Numbered from the stretch's first letter, positions 1-8,946 are shown. The stretch is 64,000 nucleotides of DNA from Marinilabiliaceae bacterium JC017 (GCA_004296775.1 RHGE01000004.1:1-64000), one strand, 5' to 3'. Notes: a model not told the origin generated them from the letters alone. Translations and numbers: made by a program.

Positions 1-79
1 CTAGGTTAAAATCTACTGAGGTCACATACCATGGTGACTGTATTCCCAATGCTTGTTCAAAGAGCTCCTTAGTAAACAT
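1..79 (-). CDS. ISL3-family transposase, N-terminal fragment (runs off window)
   Basis: Reading leftward from the ATG at 79, the frame stays open to the window edge and gives 26 residues beginning MFTKELFEQALGI and continuing with a PWYV...VDF motif. From memory this is the typical start of ISL3-family (IS204/IS1001/IS1165) transposases: a short helix followed by the PWYV strand before the zinc-binding and DDE parts. Only the start is visible, so the catalytic domain, activity and intactness cannot be judged. No terminal inverted repeat was recognised in the bases to the right. Family call is from motif memory on a short stretch, hence moderate confidence. Confidence 0.6.
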   Translation of the reverse strand, partial: MFTKELFEQALGIQSPWYVTSVDFNL

Positions 80-466
80 ACGTAATCTTTATAAATTTGG
101 ATCAAAGATAATAATAACGCATCTACCCACTTTTTCTTAGAAAGAACCTTTTTTCCCGATAAACATATACATGATCAACAATTGCTATTCTTCATCCTTA
201 TCCAGGAACGGATATTCTATACGTCTTTGTTTTGAGTCCTTATTAAAGCTTTCGCATTGTTATTCCCCAATAATTAAGGATAGAAAAGCAGGAGGGTAGG
301 GCTATTTTCAAACGAACAATACATACCGGTAAAAACATTTTTAATTCTATTTATGGAGCGAACATAAGGAGGAGTAGACCCACAAATAATTTTCAAAAAG
401 GATCAAAAACAGTTCTGTATCTTTTTTCCAAATCAAATAGAACTTACTCAAGTCCTACAAGCAAAT
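80..466. other. gene-free AT-rich stretch beside the transposase
   Basis: No convincing coding frame on either strand. It probably includes the end of the IS element, but I could not identify its terminal repeat. Nothing else recognisable. Confidence 0.4.
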
Positions 467-886
467 ACGCTTATGGCCCCAGTTTATTTTCAAATGAATA
501 CCAACTCCTTTCACATGCCAGAAGATCCTCATCCAATGCGATTGGTTTTGCTTCTTATTTATATTGATTCTAGTCTAATGTCTCCTAGCAGGCACCATTT
601 GGCTATCTACTCCTTTCTTTCGCCTGGTGTCATTCGTCTTATTTATAATGTTTCTAAACTTATATCCCCTGTCTCTCACCTAATGCTCATTTCCTCTTAT
701 CTTATGTCTGGTGGCGCTTACCTTTTGTCTGTTGCCTCTCGTCTTTTTCATACGGCTTCTTATCTTTTGCCCTTTGCCAGTCGTCGTATAGCGATCTACT
801 CTTACCTTTTGCCTGGTATCACCCGTCTTTTTTATAATGTTTCTAATCTTATGCCCGCTGATGATCTTCCGATGGACATCGTTACT
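467..886. repeat. 21-bp-period degenerate array 1 (20 units)
   Basis: Twenty consecutive 21-bp units fit this interval without a gap (467, 488, 509 ... 866). The loose unit starts TATCTTATGTCTGG and usually ends CT; ATG or TTG recurs at unit positions 7-9, e.g. at 698, 719, 761 and 803. Units at 635 and 824 are close to each other, as are those at 614 and 803, suggesting higher-order copying. Units are directly adjacent with no spacers. An open frame through it exists only because 21 is a multiple of 3, so I do not call a gene here. Confidence 0.8.
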
Positions 887-914
887 TAACTTTTCTATCC
901 CAGGATTCTACTTA

Positions 915-1023
915 TATCGATTAGTGATTAAAATGACCACTTAATGCGCTATATTTTTAACTGGTCTTTAATCATCTATCGACATTATACCTGAATTATT
1001 ATGAAATGTATTTGATATTACAT
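915..1023. repeat. dispersed hairpin element, copy 1
   Basis: About 109 bp shared with 37045-37153 at clearly above-background identity. The core is an imperfect inverted repeat: 925-939 (TGATTAAAATGACCA) pairs with 962-974 (TGGTCTTTAATCA), and the stem extends outward through 917-920/979-982. Between the two copies the outer pair T917-A982 is replaced by C37047-G37112, a compensatory change, which points to a selected RNA or cruciform structure. It lies about 230 bp upstream of the small helical gene at 1257. Confidence 0.7.
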
Positions 1024-1256
1024 CCATTGCTTCAACAAAAAGATAATCATTCCCTTCTAAACACTATTAATGGTTTCCAGGCGATGACCAAACGGCTATA
1101 AAGGGAAAAGATTTATCTGACTTTTGATTTTTTATGATATAAATCACATTTCAACACTTGAACCATTTAAATAATAGTCGGAACTTATTTATCGATTTTA
1201 TTACGAAAAAGATTAGACATAGAAACCAGAGTTAAATCAATTAAAAAACTTTGCCT

Positions 1257-1901
1257 ATGAACAAAAAACAGAGTAATAAACTAGACGCTTACATGAACGT
1301 GAAAGGCGTATTGAATGCCAACCGAAGCATTACTGAGCCTTACCCGATACTCATAAGAGTAATCGATGATTTTTTTGCCTTGGTGGCAAATATCAAAGCC
1401 ATCAGTACCGACACAACAGTAGACACTTCCGGTGTTACCGAACAAAAATCGGCAATAAAGGAGAGACTGGCTGTTCACACCTCCGAACTGGCCGCTTCGG
1501 CATCGGCATTTGCCACCGATCAGGGTGATATAGCTATGGAAGCAATGCTTGATTTCACCTACAGCGATATTCGATATGCCCGGGACAACGAAGCCATCAA
1601 TATCGCATCTGTCGTCGCCAAAGAACTGGAAAAATATGACGGAGAACTGGTAGACTATCTGATTTCCGACGAGGACCAATCACTCCTGACAACGCTGATT
1701 GACCAGTTTCAAGATGTTACCATGACCAAAGGGAACCAACGCAGTCAAGGAGTATCGGACACTAAAAAACTGGCCTTACTCTTCAGGGAAACCGATGAGC
1801 TACTCACAAAAAAACTGGACCGACTGCTCATGCGTATGCGCAGCAAAGCACCTGCTTTTTATGATTCATATCTAAATGCGCGAAGCATCATCGATTTATA
1901 A
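1257..1901 (+). CDS. small helical protein of unknown family, paralogue of the gene at 30237
   Basis: 214 residues from the ATG at 1257 (an in-frame TTG six bases earlier is less likely). No signal peptide or membrane segment; predicted by eye as mostly helical and rich in Asp, Glu, Ala and Lys, so probably cytoplasmic. The C-terminal end AFYDSYLNARSIIDL corresponds to AYNAYKASRIIVDL in the protein at 30237, and both have the same length and helix pattern, so they are paralogues of one family I do not recognise. Both genes follow a 21-bp-period array at a distance of about 0.4 kb and both end in an intrinsic terminator, so each is a single-gene unit. No function is assigned. Confidence 0.8.
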   Translation: MNKKQSNKLDAYMNVKGVLNANRSITEPYPILIRVIDDFFALVANIKAISTDTTVDTSGVTEQKSAIKERLAVHTSELAASASAFATDQGDIAMEAMLDFTYSDIRYARDNEAINIASVVAKELEKYDGELVDYLISDEDQSLLTTLIDQFQDVTMTKGNQRSQGVSDTKKLALLFRETDELLTKKLDRLLMRMRSKAPAFYDSYLNARSIIDL

Positions 1902-1922
1902 AGGAGAAATTAAAATGCATAA

Positions 1923-1956
1923 AAAAGGGCGGTCTATCAAAAGACCGCCCTTTTCT
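1923..1956 (+). terminator. intrinsic terminator after the 1257 gene
   Basis: Perfect 9-bp stem GGGCGGTCT (1927-1935) / AGACCGCCC (1942-1950) followed by TTTTCT, 26 bases after the stop codon. Confidence 0.85.
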
Positions 1957-2150
1957 ATGCATTCTATGTATAGCTCTGTTATTCTCCGGTATTTATTTTG
2001 AAAATCGTGTGATACACAACGTTCATGTCCTTATTAGTTGCTGATTCCGACTGAGCATCTCTCAGGATGCACTTTGAACAACATCATGATTACACCATAA
2101 AACCGTTAATCAGTCATGAGCTTATCAATTACTATTAGCTGCTTCTTTGC

Positions 2151-2798
2151 TTACTTATTTTCTTTAAGCCAATCTAAACGTCGCATATCAGGAAGATGCC
2201 TGATCTTAAAATTTTCAAACACCGCTTTAAATCCATCCCCATCAGGGCTGGCAGCCATCATTCCAACCTTTGCGGGTTTTTGCTGCGGGAAATAAGCTAA
2301 ACTACTCATTTGATATTTCTTTCCATCCAACGAATAATAGATCTCAGCAGCATCTATTCGACGAATGGCTTTAATCCAAATAGAAGCCGGTTTTTCCGAT
2401 AATTCAATAACACTCCAGCTATTATGCTCGTTTGTGACTACCGTACTAAAGTTATAAACACCATCAACGTATTCAATTCCGGTCTTTATCCAATGCTTTT
2501 CATCAATACGCAACATCAACCCCATTTGGTCAAAACGCGTCTTATATTCCCCGGTAATTTTTACTGAAACTTCAAATTCACCTCCTCTGGTGGTATAATA
2601 AAACGGTCCATCGTCTACGGTAAAGCCATAATGGGTTATTCGCCAATAGTCAGTCTTAGGAGTAACATCCATGATCAGTTTTTCCTTTTCAATATTCCAG
2701 GTAGCCGGCTCATTGAACCAGGCCATCTTTTCAAGTTGCTGACCAAAACTATGGCTTGCGATTAACAAGCCAATGGTTACCATTAAAATCTGTTTCAT
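2151..2798 (-). CDS. secreted DUF1349 (concanavalin-A-like fold) protein
   Basis: 215 residues with a clean signal peptide (MKQILMVTIGLLIASHSFGQ), so exported. The mature part matches the DUF1349 pattern as I recall it: an N-terminal W.N.P..W strand, a D-Y-W-R...Y motif, a segment DQMGLMLRIDEKHWIKTGIE, and an F..F.I...P end. Such proteins have a jelly-roll/concanavalin-like fold; some resemble carbohydrate-binding proteins, but no enzymatic activity is established for this one. It follows the KAS III gene on the same strand with a 91-bp gap and could be read from the lpxH-KAS III transcript. Substrate unknown. Confidence 0.75.
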   Translation of the reverse strand: MKQILMVTIGLLIASHSFGQQLEKMAWFNEPATWNIEKEKLIMDVTPKTDYWRITHYGFTVDDGPFYYTTRGGEFEVSVKITGEYKTRFDQMGLMLRIDEKHWIKTGIEYVDGVYNFSTVVTNEHNSWSVIELSEKPASIWIKAIRRIDAAEIYYSLDGKKYQMSSLAYFPQQKPAKVGMMAASPDGDGFKAVFENFKIRHLPDMRRLDWLKENK

Positions 2799-2889
2799 TT
2801 AGTAGAGTATTTATAACCTTGCAATACTGCTCTAACTCCATAACCGCTAATAAACAGCCATCGCAGCACCAAGAAATCGAATCATCCCT

Positions 2890-3978
2890 TTACGGCATTT
2901 TATACATGAAAGCATTGATGTTCATACCGGCACCCACGGAGGTCATCATCACATTATCTCCGCTCTCCAGCGTATGACCTTCCAGTTTTTGCCTCATAAT
3001 CAAATCAAAAAGCGTAGGAACAGTCGCCACACTGCTGTTTCCCAACGTACGGATCGTCATGGGCATCACATCCAGGTTCACATTACGTACACCATATAAC
3101 CGGAATAGTCGCTTTAAAATAGCTTCGTCCATTTTTGCATTCGCCTGATGAATCAATACCTTTTTAACATCAGCTAACTCCATGCCATTCAAATCAAGAC
3201 ACTCCTTAGCCAGAAGGGGTACATTAGTGAGGGCATAATTATATAACCGGCGCCCATACATCTTCAGGTAAAGATTTTCTCCTTTCAACTCCGGGTTATA
3301 TGAATCATCCATGTGCAACAGGTCAATGTGCTCAAAGGAATCTGTGCGCACCGCATGCTTCAAAATACCTACCGGTTCCTCGCTCTCCCTGGCTTCCAAT
3401 ACAACAGCACCGGCGCCATCAGCAAAAATCATCGCATCCCGATCATGCGGATCCATGACACGACTCAGCGTATCGGCCCCGATGACCAGCGCACTTTTTG
3501 CATCGCCCGATTTTATGTAGTAATTGGCCTGAATCATGGCTTGTGTCCATCCCGGACACCCGAAAGTAATGTCGTAAGCAACAGTCTTGGGATTGCGTAT
3601 TTTTAACTTATACTTAACCCTGGAGGCCATGGTGGGAAGAACATCCGGATAGATCGTCCCATAGCGCACATCGCCCACATTATGGGCGACAATGATATAA
3701 TCCAGATTCTCCGGATCAAAATTAGCTGCTTGCAGAGCTTCTAAAGCTGCAAATGTGGCCAGGTCAGAGGTAACATGCTTCTTATCAGCACACCGCCGTT
3801 CCTTAATGTCCGTAATCTGCTCAAACTTCTCTACAATTTCTTCACCTGGCGATTCAATCTTTGAACCGTCTTCATTTAAGAACAGGTTATTTGCAAAAGC
3901 TGCGTTTTCAACAACAACAGGCGGTATGTAACTGCCGGTTCCCGTTGCAACGGCATAAATCTCAGCCTTGGAATTCAT
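2890..3978 (-). CDS. 3-oxoacyl-ACP synthase III family (KAS III / FabH-like)
   Basis: 362 residues of thiolase fold. The catalytic triad of KAS III enzymes is visible: Cys in FGCPGWTQAM, His in IHQANAKM and Asn in LGNSSVATVPTL. Such enzymes condense an acyl-CoA starter with malonyl-ACP. It is longer than typical FabH (about 320) because of an extra stretch near residues 30-55, and it is not beside plsX/rpmF, so it may be a second KAS III with another starter rather than the housekeeping enzyme. The start ATG at 3978 lies 31 bp after the lpxH stop, so the two are probably co-transcribed. I leave the symbol blank because the starter specificity is unknown. Confidence 0.85.
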   Translation of the reverse strand: MNSKAEIYAVATGTGSYIPPVVVENAAFANNLFLNEDGSKIESPGEEIVEKFEQITDIKERRCADKKHVTSDLATFAALEALQAANFDPENLDYIIVAHNVGDVRYGTIYPDVLPTMASRVKYKLKIRNPKTVAYDITFGCPGWTQAMIQANYYIKSGDAKSALVIGADTLSRVMDPHDRDAMIFADGAGAVVLEARESEEPVGILKHAVRTDSFEHIDLLHMDDSYNPELKGENLYLKMYGRRLYNYALTNVPLLAKECLDLNGMELADVKKVLIHQANAKMDEAILKRLFRLYGVRNVNLDVMPMTIRTLGNSSVATVPTLFDLIMRQKLEGHTLESGDNVMMTSVGAGMNINAFMYKMP

Positions 3979-4008
3979 TCTGCGTACTTTTAGCTTATAT
4001 GTAAATAC

Positions 4009-4770
4009 CTAACTATTATTTTCAAAAAATTTCAATTGCATGGAAGTTCCGTCGAACTCCGCATAGGAAAAACTGTTAACCCAGTCGCCTAGGTAAATTA
4101 GTTTACTCACTCCGGTTAAAGGCACTTCTCTTACCACATGCCGGTGCCCAAAAACGAAATAATCAATATCATTTTGCTCTAACACCGTCTTGGCATACTG
4201 CACCAACCACTCCTTATCATCCCCTAAATAAACTGAACCATGTGATTTGAGATTTTTCTCCCGACTTTTCCTGGACCAAAAGGTGGCCATGCCAATACCA
4301 AAATTGGGATGTAACCGGGCAAAGAGCCATTGGGCAAATGGATTAGTAAAGGCAGCCTTGAGGAAATTGTATTGGGGATCGTAATCGCCCAGACCATCAC
4401 CGTGCCCCAGGTAAAAGGTTTTTCCCTCAATCTCTTGTATCACCGGTTCCCGGTAAATAGTAACCCCGCACTCCCGGGGTAAATAATCAAAGATCCAGAT
4501 GTCATGATTACCAGTAAAGAAATGAACCGGAATACCACGATCAGTAAGTTCTGCCAACTTGCCTAAAAAGCGAACAAACCCCCGGGGAACCACTTTCTGA
4601 TACTCAAACCAAAAATCGAATATATCTCCTAACAGATAAATCTCTTCTGCACTCTCTTTTATTTCATCGAGCCAGGCTACAAACCTTTTTTCATGTGCCT
4701 GCGGATCTTTCACCGATGGTGCTCCCAAATGAACATCAGAAGCAAAATATATTTTTCTACCTTCTTTCAA
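4009..4770 (-). CDS. lpxH: UDP-2,3-diacylglucosamine diphosphatase LpxH
   Basis: 253 residues with the full calcineurin-like metallophosphatase signature: ASDVHLG near the N terminus, LLGDIFDFW, GNHD, GHGDG and FGHRH. LpxH removes UMP from UDP-2,3-diacylglucosamine to give lipid X in lipid A synthesis, at the inner face of the membrane. The reading frame seems to begin at a TTG (4770): a stop codon lies two codons upstream and no ATG lies before the first catalytic motif. It heads a likely transcript with the KAS III gene and the DUF1349 gene. High confidence in family; the TTG start is an inference. Confidence 0.9.
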   Translation of the reverse strand: MKEGRKIYFASDVHLGAPSVKDPQAHEKRFVAWLDEIKESAEEIYLLGDIFDFWFEYQKVVPRGFVRFLGKLAELTDRGIPVHFFTGNHDIWIFDYLPRECGVTIYREPVIQEIEGKTFYLGHGDGLGDYDPQYNFLKAAFTNPFAQWLFARLHPNFGIGMATFWSRKSREKNLKSHGSVYLGDDKEWLVQYAKTVLEQNDIDYFVFGHRHVVREVPLTGVSKLIYLGDWVNSFSYAEFDGTSMQLKFFENNS

Positions 4771-4949
4771 AACTCAACACACTGTTTTGTTAAGTACCCC
4801 TTTGGTCTTAGCGGACAAAGATATCAGAAAATTTGACGATAATCCAAATGAGTACCACATGATTAAAGACTTTCAATTAACAAAATTTGCTGTTCAAATA
4901 TTCGGTTGTAGTCCTCTTTAAAATGACAACTCATAACCGTTTTACACTT

Positions 4950-4985
4950 AAAAAAAACCCGCAATCTTGACAGATTGCGGGTTCA
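4950..4985 (-). terminator. intrinsic terminator after the first TlpA-like gene
   Basis: 10-bp stem CCCGCAATCT (4958-4967) / AGATTGCGGG (4972-4981) flanked by a run of A on the plus strand, i.e. a T tract for minus-strand transcription. Confidence 0.85.
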
Positions 4986-5002
4986 ATATCTGATGTAACA
5001 GA

Positions 5003-6169
5003 CTAATATAATTCTTTGATTTTCTCATCAAGACGACTTCCAAACAGATCTTTTCCAACTATATCACCTTTCCGGCTAATAATAAAGTTGGCAGGTAACT
5101 GCTTCACGTTAAATACGCGGGCAGGGTAGGAGTCGGTATACCTCAAATCACTCACGTTAATCCATGGAAGATTATCTTTTTCAATAGCACTTTCCCAAAG
5201 CACCTTACTTCTGTCCAAGGAGACCTGGTAGATTTCAAAATCTTTTCCTTTATACTTCTTGTACAACTTTTTTAGTTGCGCATTGTGTTTTCTGGAATTA
5301 TCATCCCAGGAAGCCCAAAAAGAAAGAATCACTACTTTTCCTTTAAGTGAAGAAAGTTTAACTTTTTTACCATCAACCGTTTCTTCTTCAATATCAGGAA
5401 AGCCACTCTCTTCTGCCTGAGACATCAACATCTCATTAAACTTATCCCGCTGCTGACGCACCTTGGCTTCTAGTACGTAATTATAAAGATGCTTCACTCT
5501 TTCCGATTCAGGATAAAGAACGTTTAAACTGGTAGCAATGGTAGAAAAGAAAACCTGGTCATTTTTATCCATTACATTCATGATTAGCGTATTATCACTA
5601 AAGCGTTGAAAAAGGGCATAGTAACTGGCAAAAGAACGCGGATTATCCATCACAAATTCACCCACTAACTTTTTATGCTCGTTAATGGTAGTTGTTAATT
5701 CATCAGCGATTTGCTGTTTCCTTACGGCATCTTTCTTCCCCAGTTTAGTATACTCTCCAACCAATGCATCTACCGTATCACGAAGTACGATATGCCTTTT
5801 GTTCAAGATCTGGATGAAAGCTGAACCAATGGAATTTTGAATGCGACAACTGGAAGTAAAATTAACAGCATCGGCAGCCACTTCAACTTTCTCAACAGTG
5901 TCCGCCAAGAGGGTAATAAAGTTGTTATCCGATAGTTTTAATAAAAAGAAAGTAGGTTCATCAAGCCGGTCGCCTGAAAACGTAAACTTTCCATCCTTTT
6001 TTAATTTCAATGAATCCAGGGCAACGGTGTTGCTCATATCCAAACGCTCGAAATAAAGCATTTTCCCTTCTCCATTTTCAATTTTACCGTATACCTTATA
6101 CTCTTCTTTTGTTGAGCAAGAAGCAGCAAAAAGCACAACTGTTAAAGCGAAAAGAAAATTTCTCATCAT
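5003..6169 (-). CDS. DUF4369/TlpA-like lipoprotein lacking the CxxC motif
   Basis: 388 residues. A lipoprotein signal (LFAASC, Cys18) is followed by a DUF4369-type beta domain (about 24-110), a helical middle and a C-terminal thioredoxin fold (about 265-388). Family members normally read WASWCGPC at the active site; here it is WASWDDNSRKHN, so both redox cysteines are missing while the rest of the fold (VVILSFWAS, cis-Pro region VKQLPANFII) is kept. It is probably anchored in the envelope but cannot act as a thiol oxidoreductase. The paralogue at 6362 lies directly upstream on the same strand with the same loss. Confidence 0.85.
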   Translation of the reverse strand: MMRNFLFALTVVLFAASCSTKEEYKVYGKIENGEGKMLYFERLDMSNTVALDSLKLKKDGKFTFSGDRLDEPTFFLLKLSDNNFITLLADTVEKVEVAADAVNFTSSCRIQNSIGSAFIQILNKRHIVLRDTVDALVGEYTKLGKKDAVRKQQIADELTTTINEHKKLVGEFVMDNPRSFASYYALFQRFSDNTLIMNVMDKNDQVFFSTIATSLNVLYPESERVKHLYNYVLEAKVRQQRDKFNEMLMSQAEESGFPDIEEETVDGKKVKLSSLKGKVVILSFWASWDDNSRKHNAQLKKLYKKYKGKDFEIYQVSLDRSKVLWESAIEKDNLPWINVSDLRYTDSYPARVFNVKQLPANFIISRKGDIVGKDLFGSRLDEKIKELY

Positions 6170-6361
6170 TAATAAGTTTGTTTTAGGATCAGATGGGATT
6201 ATACCTGCTATGTAATAAGCACTAATGCAATACTAAAATCCACATCTCATTAATCAATATATGATTCTGTCACCTCCGTATCTTATGGATCAATTCGTTA
6301 TCACAACTCGCTCCCATGAATCTCAGATGGCCAACAGATTTCACTTTGCTCAAATATAGAA

Positions 6362-7516
6362 CTAATTTTTAATTAAATTGTCCAGCTCCATTCTAAGTTC
6401 AGCCCCCCATAAATCACGTCCTGCAATCACACCTTTTTTGTCTACCAGGTAGGTCATCGGAACTTTATCAATCCCTAACTGTTTTACCGCCTGCGAAGAG
6501 TCACCTTTCAGATCACTGACATGCCAGAATGCCAACCGGTCGTCTTTAATTGCCGCCTTCCAATCTGCCACATCCTTGTCTAAAGAAATCATATACACTT
6601 CCATACCTCTTGATTTATAAGGCCTGACAAGATTCACCAGTTCTTTATTAAAAATCCTTGAATCTTCTGAATCGGATGCCCACACAATCACCAGCAGTGG
6701 CTTTCCCCTGAATTGAGAGATAGGCAGTGGCTCATTCCAGGCATTTGGTACTTGTGGTTCCGGCATCATCTTTCCCGGGGCCGACAAACTTGTAAAAGTC
6801 ACCCATTGCTCCAATTCCTGCACGTCCTTATGAAACTTAACCACCGGCGGATAACCAGAAAATTGTTTAAACAATTTGCTATCGACGTCTTTATACAGTT
6901 CAAAATCCAGTTCAGGTGAAAAGATGGCATGATTTCCCGCCACCTGCAATAAAATAGTCATTCCCAAAAGGATATCATCCGCTTCCTTTTCAACGATAGC
7001 CATTAACTGTTTCCGCGTTTCCAATTTTCGGGATTCCACAAACCGAATGGTACTGTCTCGTCGGGTTATAAAATCAGCAGCCGAAAGAGAATCTGACAAA
7101 AAGCTCGTAGTAGCCTGCCGGATATCATCTTGCAGATTTCCAACGATCCTTTCTGTCTCCAACAACCCTTGAGAAGCATTACTCCCATGTATTATTGCAG
7201 TTTCCTTAATACGGTGTGCATCACCTTCGATGGTGACAGGCATTCCTTTCCTTAAAATCAGATTAAGATAGGAACAATCCGCAAACTCAAGCCGATAAAA
7301 CCCTTCAGCAATTGAGTCATTATAAAACATCCATGTCCCATCCTCATTTCTATTAACGGAATCAATACGGGTAAAGGCCGTATCCAAATAGCTCAGGAAC
7401 AAGGGCTGTTCATAATCCCCATCAAGATCTATAACCAGGAAGGGGGATCGCTTAGGCGATTGACACGATGCAAGGACAAACACCAGTAGTATAACGAAGG
7501 GATATATTCGAACCAT
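6362..7516 (-). CDS. second DUF4369/TlpA-like lipoprotein lacking the CxxC motif
   Basis: 384 residues with the same plan as the neighbour at 5003: lipoprotein signal ending LASC (Cys18), an N-terminal beta domain, a helical middle and a C-terminal thioredoxin fold. The active-site stretch reads WASDSEDSRIFN, again with no cysteine. The cis-Pro loop (IDKVPMTYLVDKKG) is intact. The two proteins are diverged paralogues, so cysteine loss either preceded the duplication or was selected twice. About 190 bp separate the genes. Role unknown; a structural or binding function in the envelope is more likely than redox chemistry. Confidence 0.85.
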   Translation of the reverse strand: MVRIYPFVILLVFVLASCQSPKRSPFLVIDLDGDYEQPLFLSYLDTAFTRIDSVNRNEDGTWMFYNDSIAEGFYRLEFADCSYLNLILRKGMPVTIEGDAHRIKETAIIHGSNASQGLLETERIVGNLQDDIRQATTSFLSDSLSAADFITRRDSTIRFVESRKLETRKQLMAIVEKEADDILLGMTILLQVAGNHAIFSPELDFELYKDVDSKLFKQFSGYPPVVKFHKDVQELEQWVTFTSLSAPGKMMPEPQVPNAWNEPLPISQFRGKPLLVIVWASDSEDSRIFNKELVNLVRPYKSRGMEVYMISLDKDVADWKAAIKDDRLAFWHVSDLKGDSSQAVKQLGIDKVPMTYLVDKKGVIAGRDLWGAELRMELDNLIKN

Positions 7517-7603
7517 TTTTTATCTATTATCAATACAAAAATATCAAAAACAGCAGAAATTAAATATCTGAAACGGCTTAAGCCGCAGAAATGCAGTTAA
7601 TAA

Positions 7604-7632
7604 AACAAAAGCGGCCTTTAAGGGGCCGCTTC
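7604..7632 (-). terminator. intrinsic terminator after clpX
   Basis: GCGGCC (7611-7616) pairs with GGCCGC (7624-7629), extended by flanking A-T/T-A pairs, with a T tract on the minus strand. Confidence 0.75.
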
Positions 7633-7654
7633 AGCTTTTATATTTTAATGATTA

Positions 7655-8869
7655 TCAACTCGCTTTCAACTTGGCAACATTAGCCTTTTCTATTTTTTCA
7701 ATAGCATAATCGAGTTTGATCGTTAATTCCTTTTCCTCGCTCGTAGGCGTTTCAAACATTGGATCGATCATGATGGTTTCACAGATTGATCGCAGCCCGC
7801 GAGCCCCTAACTTAAATTCCACTGCTTTATCAACAATGTAATCTAGTACCTCAGGTTCAAATACCAATTTGATTCCATCAATACTAAATAGTTTTTCGTA
7901 TTGCTTGATGATCGAATTTTTAGGTTCGGTCAAAATCTTACGTAAGATATCTCTATCTAACGGCTGTAAGTAGGTAAGCACTGGTAAACGACCAATAATC
8001 TCAGGAATCAAACCAAACGTTTTCAAATCCTGAGGGGCAATATACTGAAGCAAATTTTCAGCATCTACCTGATCTTTGGCTTTACTGGCCATATAACCTA
8101 CTACTTTTGTATTCAGTCGCTGTCCAATCCGCCGTTGAATACCATCAAAAGCACCCCCACATATAAAGAGGATATTCTTGGTATTAACAGGAATCATTTT
8201 CTGATCGGGGTGTTTACGCCCACCTTGAGGCGGAACATTGACAATGGATCCCTCAAGTAATTTTAAAAGGCCTTGCTGCACCCCTTCACCTGAAACATCA
8301 CGTGTAATAGAAGGATTATCGCTTTTCCTGGCAATCTTATCAATTTCATCAATAAACACAATTCCTTTCTCAGCAGCTTCCACATTGTAATCTGCAGACT
8401 GTAACAAGCGGGTTAGAATACTTTCAATATCTTCACCCACATAACCGGCTTCGGTTAATACGGTTGCATCAACAATAGTAAAAGGCACGTGTAACATACG
8501 GGCAATGGTACGTGCCAAGAGAGTTTTGCCGGTACCTGTCTCTCCAACAAGAATAATGTTTGATTTCTCAATCTCCACATCATCCCCCGTAGACGTTTGC
8601 ATCAAACGTTTATAGTGATTGTACACGGCAACGGATAAGTATTTCTTCGCTTCATCCTGTCCAATAACATATTGGTCGAGGAATGACTTTATTTCTGCCG
8701 GTTTTAAAAGAGTAATTTGCCCCATGTCAAACGAACTCTTCTTCTTAAATTCTTCCTCAAGAATAGAGTTAGCTTGCTCGATACAACTATCACAAATATG
8801 CCCGGAAACACCAGCTATCAGTAGATTTGTATCCTTTCTGTCGCGACCGCAAAACGAACATTTATCCAT
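7655..8869 (-). CDS. clpX: ClpX, ATP-dependent unfoldase of the ClpXP protease
   Basis: 404 residues. An N-terminal C4 zinc-binding domain (CSFCGRDRK ... HICDSC) is followed by the AAA+ module with Walker A GETGTGKT, Walker [11 protein letters not shown], the pore loop AGYVGED and sensor motifs. ClpX unfolds tagged substrates and feeds them to ClpP in the cytoplasm. It sits downstream of clpP and tig in the common tig-clpP-clpX order. A hairpin with a T tract lies between clpP and clpX, so clpX may be only partly read through from clpP. Length and motifs are standard. Confidence 0.97.
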   Translation of the reverse strand: MDKCSFCGRDRKDTNLLIAGVSGHICDSCIEQANSILEEEFKKKSSFDMGQITLLKPAEIKSFLDQYVIGQDEAKKYLSVAVYNHYKRLMQTSTGDDVEIEKSNIILVGETGTGKTLLARTIARMLHVPFTIVDATVLTEAGYVGEDIESILTRLLQSADYNVEAAEKGIVFIDEIDKIARKSDNPSITRDVSGEGVQQGLLKLLEGSIVNVPPQGGRKHPDQKMIPVNTKNILFICGGAFDGIQRRIGQRLNTKVVGYMASKAKDQVDAENLLQYIAPQDLKTFGLIPEIIGRLPVLTYLQPLDRDILRKILTEPKNSIIKQYEKLFSIDGIKLVFEPEVLDYIVDKAVEFKLGARGLRSICETIMIDPMFETPTSEEKELTIKLDYAIEKIEKANVAKLKAS

Positions 8870-8880
8870 AACCTTCTATT

Positions 8881-8926
8881 AAAAAACAATGCAGAATTCA
8901 GCCATAACACAGCTGAGTTCTGCATT
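8881..8926 (-). terminator. hairpin terminator between clpP and clpX
   Basis: The arms 8888-8902 (AATGCAGAATTCAGC) and 8912-8926 (GCTGAGTTCTGCATT) form a 15-bp stem with one mismatch. On the minus strand it is followed by GTTTTTT, so it looks like an intrinsic terminator inside the tig-clpP-clpX order, placed before clpX. Confidence 0.75.
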
Positions 8927-8946
8927 TAATATCTTACAAATAATGA

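Noticed and set aside
467-886. CRISPR array
   Set aside because: Units abut without unique spacers, units are degenerate, and no cas gene is present. The same holds for arrays 2 and 3.
473-889. 138-codon open frame
   Set aside because: It is the translation of a 21-bp-period array; the frame stays open because the period is a multiple of three. No start signals and a low-complexity Leu/Ser/Tyr product.
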